64,000 bases of DNA from Allobosea thiooxidans (GCF_900168195.1 NZ_FUYX01000012.1:1-64000); one strand, 5' to 3'. Positions 53,593 to 62,619 are shown, counted from the first letter of the stretch. Program-made: numbers and translations. The notes: generated from the letters alone by a model not told the origin.

Positions 53593-54335
53593 GGTGCCGA
53601 CTCCAGAGGTGAGCGACCAAGGGCAGCGACGAGAGTCAGTCCGCTCGCCAGGAGGAGGGCGGCCAGCGCGAGGATCGCGAGGTCGCCGCCAGGCCAGTCA
53701 GCGCCCAGCCCTTCACCCGTCCAGTAGATGCCAAAGGCCGATATCATCACGCCGACGGCAAATTTCAGGGTGTTCTCGGGGACGCGGGCCAGTGGCTTGC
53801 GCAGAACGAGGCCAAGCGCGAGCACGAGTGCGCAAGCGGCGAGCGCTCCCAGGCTGGCGGGCCAGAGGAGGCCCCGGCCGGCACCGACGGCGAGCACGAT
53901 GAAGACGACCTCGATGCCTTCGAGCATGACGGCCTTGAAAGCGGTGAGTCCGGCGATCCAGTCATGACGGTTCGCCCCTCCGGCGCCGCCTGTCTGGAGG
54001 GCAGCCGTTTCCTTGGCGAAGACTGCTTGCTCGTCGTGCAGCGCGATGAAACCCGCCGCCCGGAGGATGGCCTTTCGCAACCAGCGCAGGCCGAACATCA
54101 TGAGCAGCACGCCAATGACGAGTTGCAGGGCCTGCAGCGGCACCTGCGTGAGGGCCGGGCCGAGGAGCAGCACCAGCAAGGCGAGCACGCCGAGCGCGCA
54201 GCCGGTGCCAGCCAATGCCGGCCGCCAGCCGCGCACCGTGCCGACCGCGAGGACGATGGTGAAGGCCTCGACCACCTCGACCAGCGAGGCGAGGAAGGCG
54301 GCGGAAAGTGCCGGAGCAGCCACGGTCCAGCTCAT
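53589..54335 (-). CDS. COG4280-type membrane protein distantly like FTR1 permeases
   Basis: From ATG 54335, 248 residues begin MSWTVAAPALSAAFLASLVE. Two repeats share an acidic motif followed by a hydrophobic stretch: LVEVVEAFTIVLAVGTVRG in the first half and MLEGIEVVFIVLAVGAGRG in the second, reminiscent of the REGLE iron-binding motifs of FTR1. About seven membrane helices. Predicted to be a metal-ion or other cation transporter; the substrate is unknown. Downstream overlaps a small membrane protein and a ChrB-N gene lies divergent nearby. Confidence 0.8.
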   Translation of the reverse strand: MSWTVAAPALSAAFLASLVEVVEAFTIVLAVGTVRGWRPALAGTGCALGVLALLVLLLGPALTQVPLQALQLVIGVLLMMFGLRWLRKAILRAAGFIALHDEQAVFAKETAALQTGGAGGANRHDWIAGLTAFKAVMLEGIEVVFIVLAVGAGRGLLWPASLGALAACALVLALGLVLRKPLARVPENTLKFAVGVMISAFGIYWTGEGLGADWPGGDLAILALAALLLASGLTLVAALGRSPLESAP

Positions 54336-54461
54336 CGGCCACCTCTTGTGAATGATCTCGCTCGCAGGCGACAGCAATCGCTTTTTCTGTCACGGTGGCT
54401 TCGTGCCCGAAGGGGCGCAGCAGGATAATATTTGTAACAGCGGTAACATTCAAGAGGTTCG

Positions 54462-55028
54462 GTGGTGTCGCTCGAATGGTTGCTGCTGACCTACAAGGTT
54501 CCGGCCGAGCCGGCGCGCAAGCGCGTTTCCATCTGGCGCAAGCTCAAGGGCATGGGCGCGGTCTATCTGCAGGGCGGGGTCTGCCTCCTGCCGAAGACGG
54601 ACGACCATCTGCGGCGGCTCAAGATGCTCGAGAACGAGATCGCGGAGGCCGAAGGCGAGGCGCTGTTGCTGGCGACGGTCGGGCTGGACCAGAAGCAGCA
54701 GGAGAAGGTGGTCGCCCGCTTCAACGCCGATCGCGACGACGAGTACAAGGAATTCATCGAGAAATGCCTCGCCTTCGAGGCGGAGATCGCCGAGGAGACG
54801 CGGGTCTCGCATTTCACCTTCGCCGAGCTGGAGGAGAATGAGCAGGAGCTGATGAAATTCCGGAACTGGATCGAAAAGATCCGCAAGCTGGATTTCTACG
54901 GCGCGCCGCGTGCCGGCGAGGCGGCCGAGCGCCTGCAGCGTTCCGAAGCGATCCTCGACGCCTACGCGCATAACGTCTTTGCGGCGCAGGAGGAGAACCG
55001 CCCGCCCGACGCATCGAAGCGGCCTTGA
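54462..55028 (+). CDS. ChrB N-terminal-domain protein
   Basis: From GTG 54462 (AGAGG upstream), 188 residues. The first 45, WLLLTYKVPAEPARKRVSIW then RKLKGMGAVYLQGGVCLLP, match the N-terminal domain of ChrB, a chromate-sensing regulator. The rest is a charged coiled-coil (KMLENEIAEAEGEALLLATV, RNWIEKIRKLDFYGAPRAGE). The C-terminal catalytic-like half of full ChrB is absent. It is divergent from the COG4280 gene, so it may control a metal transporter; chromate itself is not established. Confidence 0.88.
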   Translation: MVSLEWLLLTYKVPAEPARKRVSIWRKLKGMGAVYLQGGVCLLPKTDDHLRRLKMLENEIAEAEGEALLLATVGLDQKQQEKVVARFNADRDDEYKEFIEKCLAFEAEIAEETRVSHFTFAELEENEQELMKFRNWIEKIRKLDFYGAPRAGEAAERLQRSEAILDAYAHNVFAAQEENRPPDASKRP

Positions 55029-55090
55029 ACGCAGGAGCAGATCTGTTGCCGACAGGCTTGCGCTTCGCGTCGACATCCCCGATATAGCGC

Positions 55091-55188
55091 CCGGGAGGTT
55101 GGCGAGGGACGTCTCACTCGCCAACCGGGTCAGGTCCGGAAGGAAGCAGCCCTAACGAGACCGAACGGGTCTTCGTCCAGCCTCCCAC
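55091..55188 (+). ncRNA. ffs: Signal recognition particle RNA (4.5S type)
   Basis: GGTCAGGTCCGGAAGGAAGC followed by AGCCC is the diagnostic tetraloop and symmetric loop of bacterial SRP RNA. Outer arms GGGAGG (55093-55098) and CCTCCC (55181-55186) pair to close a hairpin of about 100 bases. It binds Ffh and targets membrane proteins. It lies directly upstream of dnaX, the order seen in many alphaproteobacteria. Confidence 0.95.
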
Positions 55189-55264
55189 CTCATGTGCGAC
55201 GGATGTGCCGAAAGCCGGCGCCGCGCCATTGACCCTCGCCTTCCGATTGGCGAAACCAGCTTTC

Positions 55265-57136
55265 ATGACCGACGCAATCGACGCCGCATCCTCAAACGAA
55301 CCGGGATTCGCTGGCTTCGATCCGGCGCCCGCGCCGCAGCCTGCTTCCGCAGCTGCGCCGACGCCCTATCGCGTGCTTGCCCGCAAGTACCGCCCGGCGC
55401 ATTTCGGCGACCTGATCGGCCAGGAAGCGATGGTGCGCACGCTGACCAACGCCTTCGCGGCCGGGCGCATCCCGCAGGCCTGGATGCTGACGGGCGTGCG
55501 CGGCGTCGGCAAGACCACGACCGCCCGCATCCTGGCGCGCGCGCTCAACTACCAGACGCCCGACGGGCAGGGCGCGCCGACCACGGATCTCAGCGAATTC
55601 GGCGTGCATTGCCGCGAGATCATCGAGGGGCGCCATATCGACGTGATGGAGATCGACGCCGCCTCCAACAACGGCGTGGAGAACATCCGCCAGATCAACG
55701 ACGCCGTGCGCTACGCACCCGTGTCGGCGCGCTACAAGGTCTATATCGTCGACGAGGTGCACATGCTCTCGACCGGCGCCTTCAACGCCTTCCTGAAGAC
55801 GCTGGAGGAGCCGCCGCCGCACGCGAAGTTCATTTTCGCGACGACCGAGATCCGCAAGGTGCCGATCACGGTGCTGTCGCGCTGCCAGCGTTTCGACCTG
55901 CGCCGCGTCGAGGCCGATGTGCTGGTCGAGCATCTCGCCGGCATCTGCAGGGCCGAGGGCGTCGACGCCGAGCAGGAGGCGCTGGCGGCGGTCGCCCGCG
56001 CTGCCGAGGGCTCGGTGCGCGACTCGCTCTCCATCCTCGACCAGGCCATCGCCCATGCGGCGGGCCGGATCACGCTGGACGAGATCCGCTCGATGCTCGG
56101 CCTCGCCGACCGGGCCCGCGTCATCGATCTGTTCGAATCGGTGATGAAGGGCGACATCGCCGCGGCGCTGGGCGAGCTGCGCGCGCAGTACGACGCCGGC
56201 GCCGATCCGGTCGTGGTGCTCAACGATCTCGCCGAGTTCACCCATCTGGTAACGCGCCTCAAGCTCGTGCCCGAGGCGGTGAAGGACAACAGCCTCGCCC
56301 AGGCCGAGCGCGTGCGCGGCGGCGATTTCGCCCAGCGTCTCTCGATCCGCGTTCTGGCCCGGACCTGGCAGATGCTGCTCAAGGGCATTGCCGAGGTGAA
56401 GCAGGCCGACCGGCCGGTGATGGCCGCCGAGATGGTGCTGGTGCGTCTCGCCCATGCCGCCGATCTGCCGACGCCGGACGAGGCGCTGAAGATGCTGCGC
56501 GACGGCATGGGTGCGGTTCCGGCCGGCAATGGCGGCGGCAACGGTGGTGGGATGCCGCGCCCGCCTTCCGGCGGCGGCAGCACCGCGCTCGCCGCCCGGC
56601 CGATCCTGGCCAGCGCCAACCCGGCGCCGGTGCCGGTCGCGCGCGTTGCCGCGGCGCCGGCCGCGATCGTCGCCTCGATCGAGGATGTCGTGGCGCTCGC
56701 TTCGCAGAACCGCGACATCACGCTGAAGATCGCGCTGGAGCGCGATGTCCGCCCGGTGCGCTTCGAGCCCGGTCGCATCGAATTCTCGCTCGCCGAGGGT
56801 GCCTCGCGCACCCTGGCGCAGGACCTTTCGCGTCGCCTCAAGGAGTGGACCGGCCAGACCTGGATGGTCGCGGTCGTCAATGACGAGGGCGGGGCCACGC
56901 TGCGCGAGCAGGCGGCGGCGGCGAAGGACCAGCGCGAGAGCGACGCCGCGGCTCACCCTTCCGTCAAGGCGGTGCTGGAGCGCTTTCCCGGCGCACGCAT
57001 CGTCGATGTCCGGGACCCCCGCGCCATCGCCGCGGCCGAGAATGCCGCGTCGGTGCCGAACGAGGATGAATACCTGCCCGATGCCGAGCCGCTGTTCGAC
57101 GATGCCGAACCGGATTTCGACGGCATCGATTTCTGA
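55265..57136 (+). CDS. dnaX: DNA polymerase III subunits gamma and tau
   Basis: A 623-residue protein from ATG 55265. The clamp-loader AAA+ core has FGDLIGQEAMVRTLTNAF, Walker A GVRGVGKTTTARIL, Walker B VDEVHMLS and the SRC motif VLSRCQRFDLRR. The four Cys that bind zinc in E. coli DnaX are replaced, a known alphaproteobacterial variant. The C-terminal part carries a Gly/Ala-rich linker and the polymerase-binding tau domain, ending in acidic residues. It loads the sliding clamp and couples the replisome. No programmed frameshift site was judged. Confidence 0.97.
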   Translation: MTDAIDAASSNEPGFAGFDPAPAPQPASAAAPTPYRVLARKYRPAHFGDLIGQEAMVRTLTNAFAAGRIPQAWMLTGVRGVGKTTTARILARALNYQTPDGQGAPTTDLSEFGVHCREIIEGRHIDVMEIDAASNNGVENIRQINDAVRYAPVSARYKVYIVDEVHMLSTGAFNAFLKTLEEPPPHAKFIFATTEIRKVPITVLSRCQRFDLRRVEADVLVEHLAGICRAEGVDAEQEALAAVARAAEGSVRDSLSILDQAIAHAAGRITLDEIRSMLGLADRARVIDLFESVMKGDIAAALGELRAQYDAGADPVVVLNDLAEFTHLVTRLKLVPEAVKDNSLAQAERVRGGDFAQRLSIRVLARTWQMLLKGIAEVKQADRPVMAAEMVLVRLAHAADLPTPDEALKMLRDGMGAVPAGNGGGNGGGMPRPPSGGGSTALAARPILASANPAPVPVARVAAAPAAIVASIEDVVALASQNRDITLKIALERDVRPVRFEPGRIEFSLAEGASRTLAQDLSRRLKEWTGQTWMVAVVNDEGGATLREQAAAAKDQRESDAAAHPSVKAVLERFPGARIVDVRDPRAIAAAENAASVPNEDEYLPDAEPLFDDAEPDFDGIDF

Positions 57137-57157
57137 CGATACCGAGGAGGATTTCCC

Positions 57158-57478
57158 ATGCGCGACATGATGGGCCTGATGAAGCAGGCGCAGGCGATGC
57201 AGCAGAAGATGGCCGACATGCAGGCCGAGCTCGAGACCATCGAGGTCGAGGGCGCGGCCGGCGGCGGCATGGTTACGGTGACGATGACGGCCAAGGGCGC
57301 GCTCAAGGGCATCCGGATCGATCCCAGCCTGATGGTGCCCGACGAGCGCGAGATCCTCGAGGACCTGATCGTCGCTGCCGCCGCGGATGCGCGTGGTCGG
57401 TCCGAGCGGGTGATGCAGGAGCGCATGGCCGAGGTCACCAAGGGCCTGCCGATCCCGCCTGGCATGAAGCTGTTTTGA
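57158..57478 (+). CDS. ybaB: YbaB/EbfC-family nucleoid-associated protein
   Basis: A 106-residue protein, MRDMMGLMKQAQAMQQKMAD, with the helix-strand-helix pattern of YbaB (VEGAAGGGMVTVTMTAKGAL, then KGIRIDPSLMVPDEREILED). It forms a tweezer-like dimer that binds DNA. It follows dnaX by 21 bases, with GAGG upstream. Confidence 0.96.
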   Translation: MRDMMGLMKQAQAMQQKMADMQAELETIEVEGAAGGGMVTVTMTAKGALKGIRIDPSLMVPDEREILEDLIVAAAADARGRSERVMQERMAEVTKGLPIPPGMKLF

Positions 57479-57485
57479 CGAAGGG

Positions 57486-57571
57486 CCGTCATGCCCGGGG
57501 CTTGACCCGGGCATCTCATGCCACGAGGGCTTTCCGGCCAGAGATGGTCGGGTCCAGCCCGACCATGACGC
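57486..57571. repeat. Palindromic intergenic repeat, family B, copy 3 (divergent)
   Basis: Begins CCGTCATGCCCGGGGCTTGA, with a CCCGGG hairpin, and ends with GGTCGGGTCCAGCCCGACC and ATGACG. It lies between ybaB and recR. It shares outer arms with 45326-45420 and 49065-49159 but has a different centre. Confidence 0.75.
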
Positions 57572-57589
57572 TTCCGTCGACGAGTTCAC

Positions 57590-58195
57590 ATGTCCCGCGC
57601 CATCGCCGGTCCCGAGATCGAAAGGCTGATCCAGCTTCTGGCCAAGCTGCCGGGGCTCGGGCCGCGCTCCGCCCGGCGCGCGGCGCTGCATCTCGTCAAG
57701 AAGCGCGAACAGCTGCTCGGCCCCCTCGCCGAGGCGATGGCGGTGGCGCGCGAGCGCATCGTCGTCTGCTCGCGCTGCGGCAATGTCGACACCCGCGACC
57801 CCTGCGGCCTCTGCACCGATCCACGCCGCGACGACAGCCTGATCGTGGTCGTCGCCGATATCGCCGATCTCTGGGCGCTGGAGCGCTCCGGCGCGGTCTC
57901 CGGCCGCTACCATGTGCTGGGCGGCGTGCTCTCGGCGCTTGATGGCGTGCGGCCCGAGCACCTGACCCTCGATGCGCTGGTAGCGCGCGCCTCCGAACCG
58001 GCGGTGAAGGAGGTCATCCTCGCACTCAACGCCACGGTCGACGGCCAGACCACGGCGCATTTCATCACCGATCTCCTGACCCATCTCCCGGTCAAGGTGA
58101 CGAAGCTCGCCCATGGCGTGCCGGTCGGCGGCGAGCTCGACTATCTCGACGACGGCACGCTCGTGGCGGCGATCCGCCAGCGCACCGGGTTCTGA
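57590..58195 (+). CDS. recR: Recombination protein RecR
   Basis: A 201-residue protein starting [20 protein letters not shown]. The HhH segment [20 protein letters not shown], the zinc finger [16 protein letters not shown] and the Toprim domain ([36 protein letters not shown]) are all present. With RecO and RecF it loads RecA at gaps. It completes the ffs-dnaX-ybaB-recR cluster. Confidence 0.97.
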   Translation: MSRAIAGPEIERLIQLLAKLPGLGPRSARRAALHLVKKREQLLGPLAEAMAVARERIVVCSRCGNVDTRDPCGLCTDPRRDDSLIVVVADIADLWALERSGAVSGRYHVLGGVLSALDGVRPEHLTLDALVARASEPAVKEVILALNATVDGQTTAHFITDLLTHLPVKVTKLAHGVPVGGELDYLDDGTLVAAIRQRTGF

Positions 58196-58210
58196 GGCGG
58201 CGCCGCTCTT

Positions 58211-58307
58211 CGTCATTGCGAGCGTAGCGAAGCAATCCAGAGGACCGGGTGAGGCGTTCAGCCCAGTCCTCTGGATTGCTTCGTCGCTTCGCTCCTCGCA
58301 ATGACGG
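58211..58307. repeat. Palindromic intergenic repeat, family A, copy 3
   Basis: Starts CGTCATTGCGAGCGTAGCGA, then AGCAATCCAGAGGA, and closes with CCTCTGGATTGCTTCGTCGC through CTCCTCGCAATGACGG. The arms pair over about 25 bases. It lies between recR and the outer-membrane protein gene. Confidence 0.85.
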
Positions 58308-58320
58308 CGAGTGGCAGCCG

Positions 58321-59019
58321 TCAGAACTTGTAGGCGATGCTGGCGCGGGCGCTGTGCGTCGACAGCTCCTGGTCGCCGGTCAGGCCCGGGAAGGCGCCGG
58401 AGGTCGCGAAGCGGTTGCGGCCGAAATCGGTGTAGCGGTACTCGGCGCCGAGGATGAGGTTGTCGGTAAAGGCGAAGTTGACGCCGGCGCCGATGTTCCA
58501 GCCGGTGCGCGCGCTGGTCAGCCGCTCGCCGAAGCCGGCGGGATCGAAGACGCGACGCTCATATTCGGTGAAGGAGGCGCCGCCGGCGGCATAGACCATC
58601 AGCCGGTCGAAGGCGTATCCGATGCGGGCGCGCGCCGATCCCTGCCAGTCGCGGCTGATGCGGCCGGCGATGCCGACGCCGTCGAAGCGGCTGCGCTCGC
58701 CGACGGCCTCGATGTCGCCCTCGACGCCGAGGACGACGGCGCCGAACTGATAGTTGAAGCCGAGATGGGCGCCACCGAAGGCAGAATCGTCGTCGACGCG
58801 GAAGCTCATTGGGAAGAAGGGGCCGGCCGGCGCGCCGATCCGGACCCGGTTGCTGCCCCAGGCGTAGCCGCCCTGCAGGCCCGCATAGACACCCGTCCAG
58901 GAATAGAGATCGGGCAGCGCCGGAGCCGGTGGCAGCGCCACGCCGCGCAGATCGGCCGCGCCGGCCGTCCCGCAGAACAGGGCGGCGAACGCCGTCAGGG
59001 TGAATCGGAGCTTCGTCAT
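58321..59019 (-). CDS. Outer-membrane beta-barrel protein (Omp25/Omp31/RopB-like)
   Basis: From ATG 59019, 232 residues. A signal peptide (MTKLRFTLTAFAALFCGTAG) is followed by DLYSWTGVYAGLQGGYAWGS, the typical first strand of this family. Further strands include GAHLGFNYQFGAVVLGVEGD, IGYAFDRLMVYAAGGASFTE and NLILGAEYRYTDFGRNRF, and the protein ends in Phe (SIAYKF). It forms an eight-strand barrel in the outer membrane. A role in envelope stability is likely from the family. It is transcribed away from the yihY gene. Confidence 0.93.
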   Translation of the reverse strand: MTKLRFTLTAFAALFCGTAGAADLRGVALPPAPALPDLYSWTGVYAGLQGGYAWGSNRVRIGAPAGPFFPMSFRVDDDSAFGGAHLGFNYQFGAVVLGVEGDIEAVGERSRFDGVGIAGRISRDWQGSARARIGYAFDRLMVYAAGGASFTEYERRVFDPAGFGERLTSARTGWNIGAGVNFAFTDNLILGAEYRYTDFGRNRFATSGAFPGLTGDQELSTHSARASIAYKF

Positions 59020-59200
59020 CGGGCTTTTCCAGGAACCGTGATGCGCCGCCGGTACCGGTCGGGCTCGCTCATAACGAAGCATTAAGGTTAACAATCGGCT
59101 AAGCGCCGGCCGGGCGGGAACGATTGCGGCGCGGCCGGGTTGCTCGCAAGCTGCGAGGCGCCCGAGCGGCAGGGTGCGGCAGCGGAGACCGAAACGCGAC

Positions 59201-60250
59201 ATGGCTTTCCTCAAACGGATCACGGGCGCCGCCGGGCTGGGGGTTGCGCTCGGCTATCTGTCGGGGGTGGTCTCCGGCCATCTCGGACGGCGCCGGAACG
59301 AGGCCGCGCGCGGGCGGCTGGCGCGGACGCCGCTGCAGATGACCTGGCTCGGCTGGAAGGACGTGCTGCTGCGCTTCGCCGGCAATGTCGCCGAGAACCG
59401 GCTGAGCTCGCTTGCCGGTGCGGTCGCCTTCTTCACTTTGCTCTCGCTGGTGCCGGCGCTGTCGCTTCTGGTCACGCTCTATCGCTATTTCACCGATCCG
59501 GCGTCGATCGCAGCCCAGCTCGATGCGATCACCACCATGTTCCCGCAGGCGGCCCGCGAGCTGATCCACGAGCAGGCGGTGCGGCTCGCCACCCAGTCCG
59601 GCGCCGGGCTGTCGCTGACCTTCCTGGTCAGCTTCCTGGTCGCGGTCTGGTCGGCGAACGCGGCGGTGAAGGCGCTGTTCGACGCGCTCAACATCATCTA
59701 TCGCGAGAACGAGAAGCGCAGCTTCCTCAAGCTCAACGCGATTTCGCTGTTCACCACCGCAAGCGGCGTCGTCCTCCTCACCGCGGCGCTCACCGCCATC
59801 GCCAGCCTGCCGGTGGTGACCGCGCTGTTTCCGTTCCATTCGGAGCTGGAGCGGTTGATCCGCTGGATTCGCTGGCCCGCCTTCTTCGTCATGGCGACGC
59901 TGTCGATAGCGGTTCTCTACTGGATCGGGCCGAGCCGCGAGCGCATGCGCTTCGTCTGGGTGATGCCCGGCGCGGTCGCCGCGGCCCTGCTCTGGGGCGC
60001 GGCCTCCTATGCCTTCTCATGGTATGTCAGCACGCTCGGCAACTACACGGCCGCCTATGGCTCGCTCGCCACCGTGGTGGTGTTCATGACCTGGCTCTGG
60101 CTGTCGGCGACCGTCGTCCTCGCCGGTGCGGAGCTCAATGCCGAGCTCGAGCACCAGACCGCCCACGACACCACGACCGGCCGGCCGAGGCCGCTCGGCC
60201 AGCGCGGCGCCACCATGGCCGACCGCGTCGGCCCGCGGAGGGCCGAATGA
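59201..60250 (+). CDS. YihY/BrkB-family inner-membrane protein
   Basis: A 349-residue protein starting MAFLKRITGAAGLGVALGYL. About six membrane helices hold the family motifs NRLSSLAGAVAFFTLLSLVP, SANAAVKALFDALNIIYREN and WVSTLGNYTAAYGSLATVVV-like sequence (here WYVSTLGNYTAAYGSLATVV). YihY/UPF0761 proteins are probable transporters or lipid-related proteins; function is unproven, and the 'RNase BN' label in some databases is an error. Its end overlaps the FAD oxidoreductase start by four bases. Confidence 0.92.
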   Translation: MAFLKRITGAAGLGVALGYLSGVVSGHLGRRRNEAARGRLARTPLQMTWLGWKDVLLRFAGNVAENRLSSLAGAVAFFTLLSLVPALSLLVTLYRYFTDPASIAAQLDAITTMFPQAARELIHEQAVRLATQSGAGLSLTFLVSFLVAVWSANAAVKALFDALNIIYRENEKRSFLKLNAISLFTTASGVVLLTAALTAIASLPVVTALFPFHSELERLIRWIRWPAFFVMATLSIAVLYWIGPSRERMRFVWVMPGAVAAALLWGAASYAFSWYVSTLGNYTAAYGSLATVVVFMTWLWLSATVVLAGAELNAELEHQTAHDTTTGRPRPLGQRGATMADRVGPRRAE

Positions 60251-61485
60251 CGCTCGATCCGCAGGCGACGCGGCAGAACGATCTGCGCAGCGGCGCCGGC
60301 CCATGGCATGCCGGGCTGCCGCGTCCGCCGGGCCGCCCGCTCGAGCGCGATCTCCGTTGCGATGTCGCCATCGTCGGCAGCGGCATCACCGGGGCCTTGG
60401 TCGCCGAGCATCTGAGCGCGATGGGCCTCGATGTCGTGCTGATCGACCGCGAGCGCGAGGGCTTCGGCAGCACAGCGGCCTCGACGGCGATGCTCCAATG
60501 GGAGATCGACCTGCCGCTGCGCCGGCTCGCCGCCCTCTACGGATTCGCCTCTGCCACCGATATCTATCGTTTGAGCGTCGCTGCGGTCGACGGGCTCGCC
60601 CAGCTGGTCGCCGCGCTGGCGCTACCCTGTGGCTTCGCCCGTCGCCGGACGGTCTATCTTGCTGCGGGCGAGGCGGGTCCGCGCGAACTGCGCGACGAGG
60701 CGGATCTGCGCGAACGGGCCGGGCTGCCCGGCAGCTTCGTCGAGCATGCCGCCCTGCGCGATGCCTTCGGTTTCGACCGACAGGCGGCCATCGTCTCGCC
60801 GGGCTCGGCCGAGGCCGATCCCTTGAGCCTGTGCCATGCCTTGCTCGCTGTGGCGGCACAGCGCGGGACCCGCCTGATCCGGGACGAGGCGGTGGGCTTC
60901 GACGGCGCCGGCCGGTCGGCCGCGGTCAGCCTCGCCGGCGGCCATGTCGTCGAGGCGTCGCACGTCGTCCTGGCGACGGGCTATGTCATGCCCGACATCG
61001 TGCAGGACGATCTCCACCGGGTTTCCTCAAGCTGGGCGATCGCGACGCTGCCGCAGCCGGCCCAGGCGCTCTGGCCGGAGCGGGCGCTCGTCTGGGAGGC
61101 CTCGGAGGATTACTGCTACTGCCGGAGCACCGCCGATGGCCGCATCGTCTTCGGCGGCGAGGACGAGGAGGTCGACGACCCGGACCGGCGCGAGGCACTT
61201 GCCCTGCAGAAGACGCAGGCGCTGCTGCGCCGGCTCCATGCCTTGGTGCCGCGGGCGGTCCTCGATCTCGGTCGCGCCTGGTCGGGCGCCTTCGGGCAGA
61301 CGGCGGACGGGCTGCCGCTGATCGGCCGCGTGCCGGGACGGCCGCGCCTTCTCGCCGCCTATGGCTATGGCGGCAACGGCATCACGTTCAGTTTCCTGGC
61401 CTCGCGGATGATCGGCAGGCTGGTGAGCGGCGGCGAGGAACGCTGGTTCCGTCATTTCGCGATCGATCGTCCGTGCCCCGGCTGA
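60247..61485 (+). CDS. FAD-dependent oxidoreductase (DAO family)
   Basis: A 412-residue protein from ATG 60247, overlapping the yihY stop by four bases (ATGA). The FAD site is DVAIVGSGITGALVAEHLSA, followed by GSTAASTAMLQWEID. The C-terminal GFxGNGITFSFLASRM-like flavin contact reads YGYGGNGITFSFLASRMIGR. It resembles GlpO/YurR-type amine or D-amino-acid oxidases; substrate unknown. An N-terminal stretch (residues 1-30) shows the motif NDLRSGAGPWHAG. Translational coupling to YihY suggests a common transcript. Confidence 0.9.
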   Translation: MTLDPQATRQNDLRSGAGPWHAGLPRPPGRPLERDLRCDVAIVGSGITGALVAEHLSAMGLDVVLIDREREGFGSTAASTAMLQWEIDLPLRRLAALYGFASATDIYRLSVAAVDGLAQLVAALALPCGFARRRTVYLAAGEAGPRELRDEADLRERAGLPGSFVEHAALRDAFGFDRQAAIVSPGSAEADPLSLCHALLAVAAQRGTRLIRDEAVGFDGAGRSAAVSLAGGHVVEASHVVLATGYVMPDIVQDDLHRVSSSWAIATLPQPAQALWPERALVWEASEDYCYCRSTADGRIVFGGEDEEVDDPDRREALALQKTQALLRRLHALVPRAVLDLGRAWSGAFGQTADGLPLIGRVPGRPRLLAAYGYGGNGITFSFLASRMIGRLVSGGEERWFRHFAIDRPCPG

Positions 61486-61605
61486 AGCCGGGTTCATTGC
61501 ATGGGCGCAATCGCGATTTTGCGGGCAGAATGGAAGACATCCGGCGCATCCGGCCCCATCTAGAGGCGAGACGGCCGATGAGGCCGCTCCTGGAAGGATC
61601 ATGCC

Positions 61606-62472
61606 ATGTCTGCAATCGCGGAAACGACGGCGCCGGCTCGGCTGGAAGCCCATGATGCGCCCTATCACATCGGCGCGGTGACGCTGCGCGCGAACGATCT
61701 CGCGAAGCTCACGGCCTATTATCGCGATGCGATCGGGCTGCAACTCGTCGCCCAGGGTCCGGAAGAGGCGGAACTCGGCATCGCCGGGAAGACGCTGGTC
61801 CGCCTGCGCAGCGGCGCGACCCGGCCGAGCTCCGCCGCCGGGCTCTTCCACCTCGCCATTCTGCTGCCGTCGCGGCATGACCTCGCCAACTGGCTGCGGC
61901 ATGCCGCCGAGGCGCGCGTCCCGCTCGAAGGCGCGTCGGACCATCTCGTCAGCGAGGCGCTCTATCTGTCCGATCCCGAGGGCAACGGCATCGAGATCTA
62001 CCGCGACCGCGCGCGGGCCGAATGGCCGCGCCGCCCGGATGGCGGCATCGCCATGGCGACGGAGCGGCTCGATCTCGACAAGCTGCTCGGCGAGGCCGCC
62101 GACGGCTCCTATGCCGGCATGCCCGAGGGAACCGGCATGGGCCATATCCATCTGCGCGTCGGGGATACGGCGGCCGCCGAGGCCTTCTATCGCGACCTGC
62201 TCGGCTTCGACCTGATGGTGCGTTATCCGGGGGCGAGCTTCCTCGCCAGCGGCGGCTATCATCACCACATCGCCGGCAATATCTGGGGTAGCCGCGGCGC
62301 CGGGCCGCGCCGGCCGGGCGAGGCCGGTCTCGACCGCTTCGAGCTAGTGGCCCGCGGCGAAGCCGATTTCGCCGCCATGCGCGAGCGCATTCTCGCGGCC
62401 GGCGGCAGCGAGAGCGAAGGCATTCCGACCATTGCCGATCCCTGGGGCAACGGCCTGGTGCTGGTGCGCTGA
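61606..62472 (+). CDS. VOC-family protein with two glyoxalase-like domains
   Basis: A 288-residue protein with two VOC modules. Residues 20-135 hold HIGAVTLRANDLAKLTAYYR and a second strand set ending in SDPEGNGIEIYRDR. Residues 165-285 hold GMGHIHLRVGDTAAAEAFYR, YHHHIAGNIWGSRG and a closing DPWGNGLVLVR. The His/Glu metal ligands are in HIGAVTL, GNGIEIY and HIHLRVG. Related enzymes are CatE-type catechol 2,3-dioxygenases. The product may cleave an aromatic ring or act as a related lyase; the substrate is unknown. Confidence 0.9.
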   Translation: MSAIAETTAPARLEAHDAPYHIGAVTLRANDLAKLTAYYRDAIGLQLVAQGPEEAELGIAGKTLVRLRSGATRPSSAAGLFHLAILLPSRHDLANWLRHAAEARVPLEGASDHLVSEALYLSDPEGNGIEIYRDRARAEWPRRPDGGIAMATERLDLDKLLGEAADGSYAGMPEGTGMGHIHLRVGDTAAAEAFYRDLLGFDLMVRYPGASFLASGGYHHHIAGNIWGSRGAGPRRPGEAGLDRFELVARGEADFAAMRERILAAGGSESEGIPTIADPWGNGLVLVR

Positions 62473-62495
62473 TCAGGCCTGCTGCCGGGCCGCAG

Positions 62496-62594
62496 CGTCA
62501 TTGCGAGCGCAGCGAAGCAATCCAGGGAGACTGGGTTGAACCACTCACCCGGCCTTCCTGGATTGCTTCGTCGCTAACGCTTCTCGCAATGACG
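62496..62594. repeat. Palindromic intergenic repeat, family A, copy 4
   Basis: Begins CGTCATTGCGAGCGCAGCGA with AGCAATCCAGGGAGAC, and closes CCTGGATTGCTTCGTCGCTA then CGCTTCTCGCAATGACG. It lies between the VOC gene and the GNAT gene. Confidence 0.85.
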
Positions 62595-62619
62595 CTGGAC
62601 TGGTCGGCAGCGCTGTTGT

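Noticed and set aside
55292..58216. Reading frame of 974 codons on the minus strand
   Set aside because: It is antisense to dnaX, ybaB and recR and has the His/Arg/Asp-rich composition of a codon-bias shadow.
39567..62594. CRISPR array
   Set aside because: The recurrent units are dispersed palindromes in single copies between genes, not a tandem series with regular spacers, and no cas genes are present.
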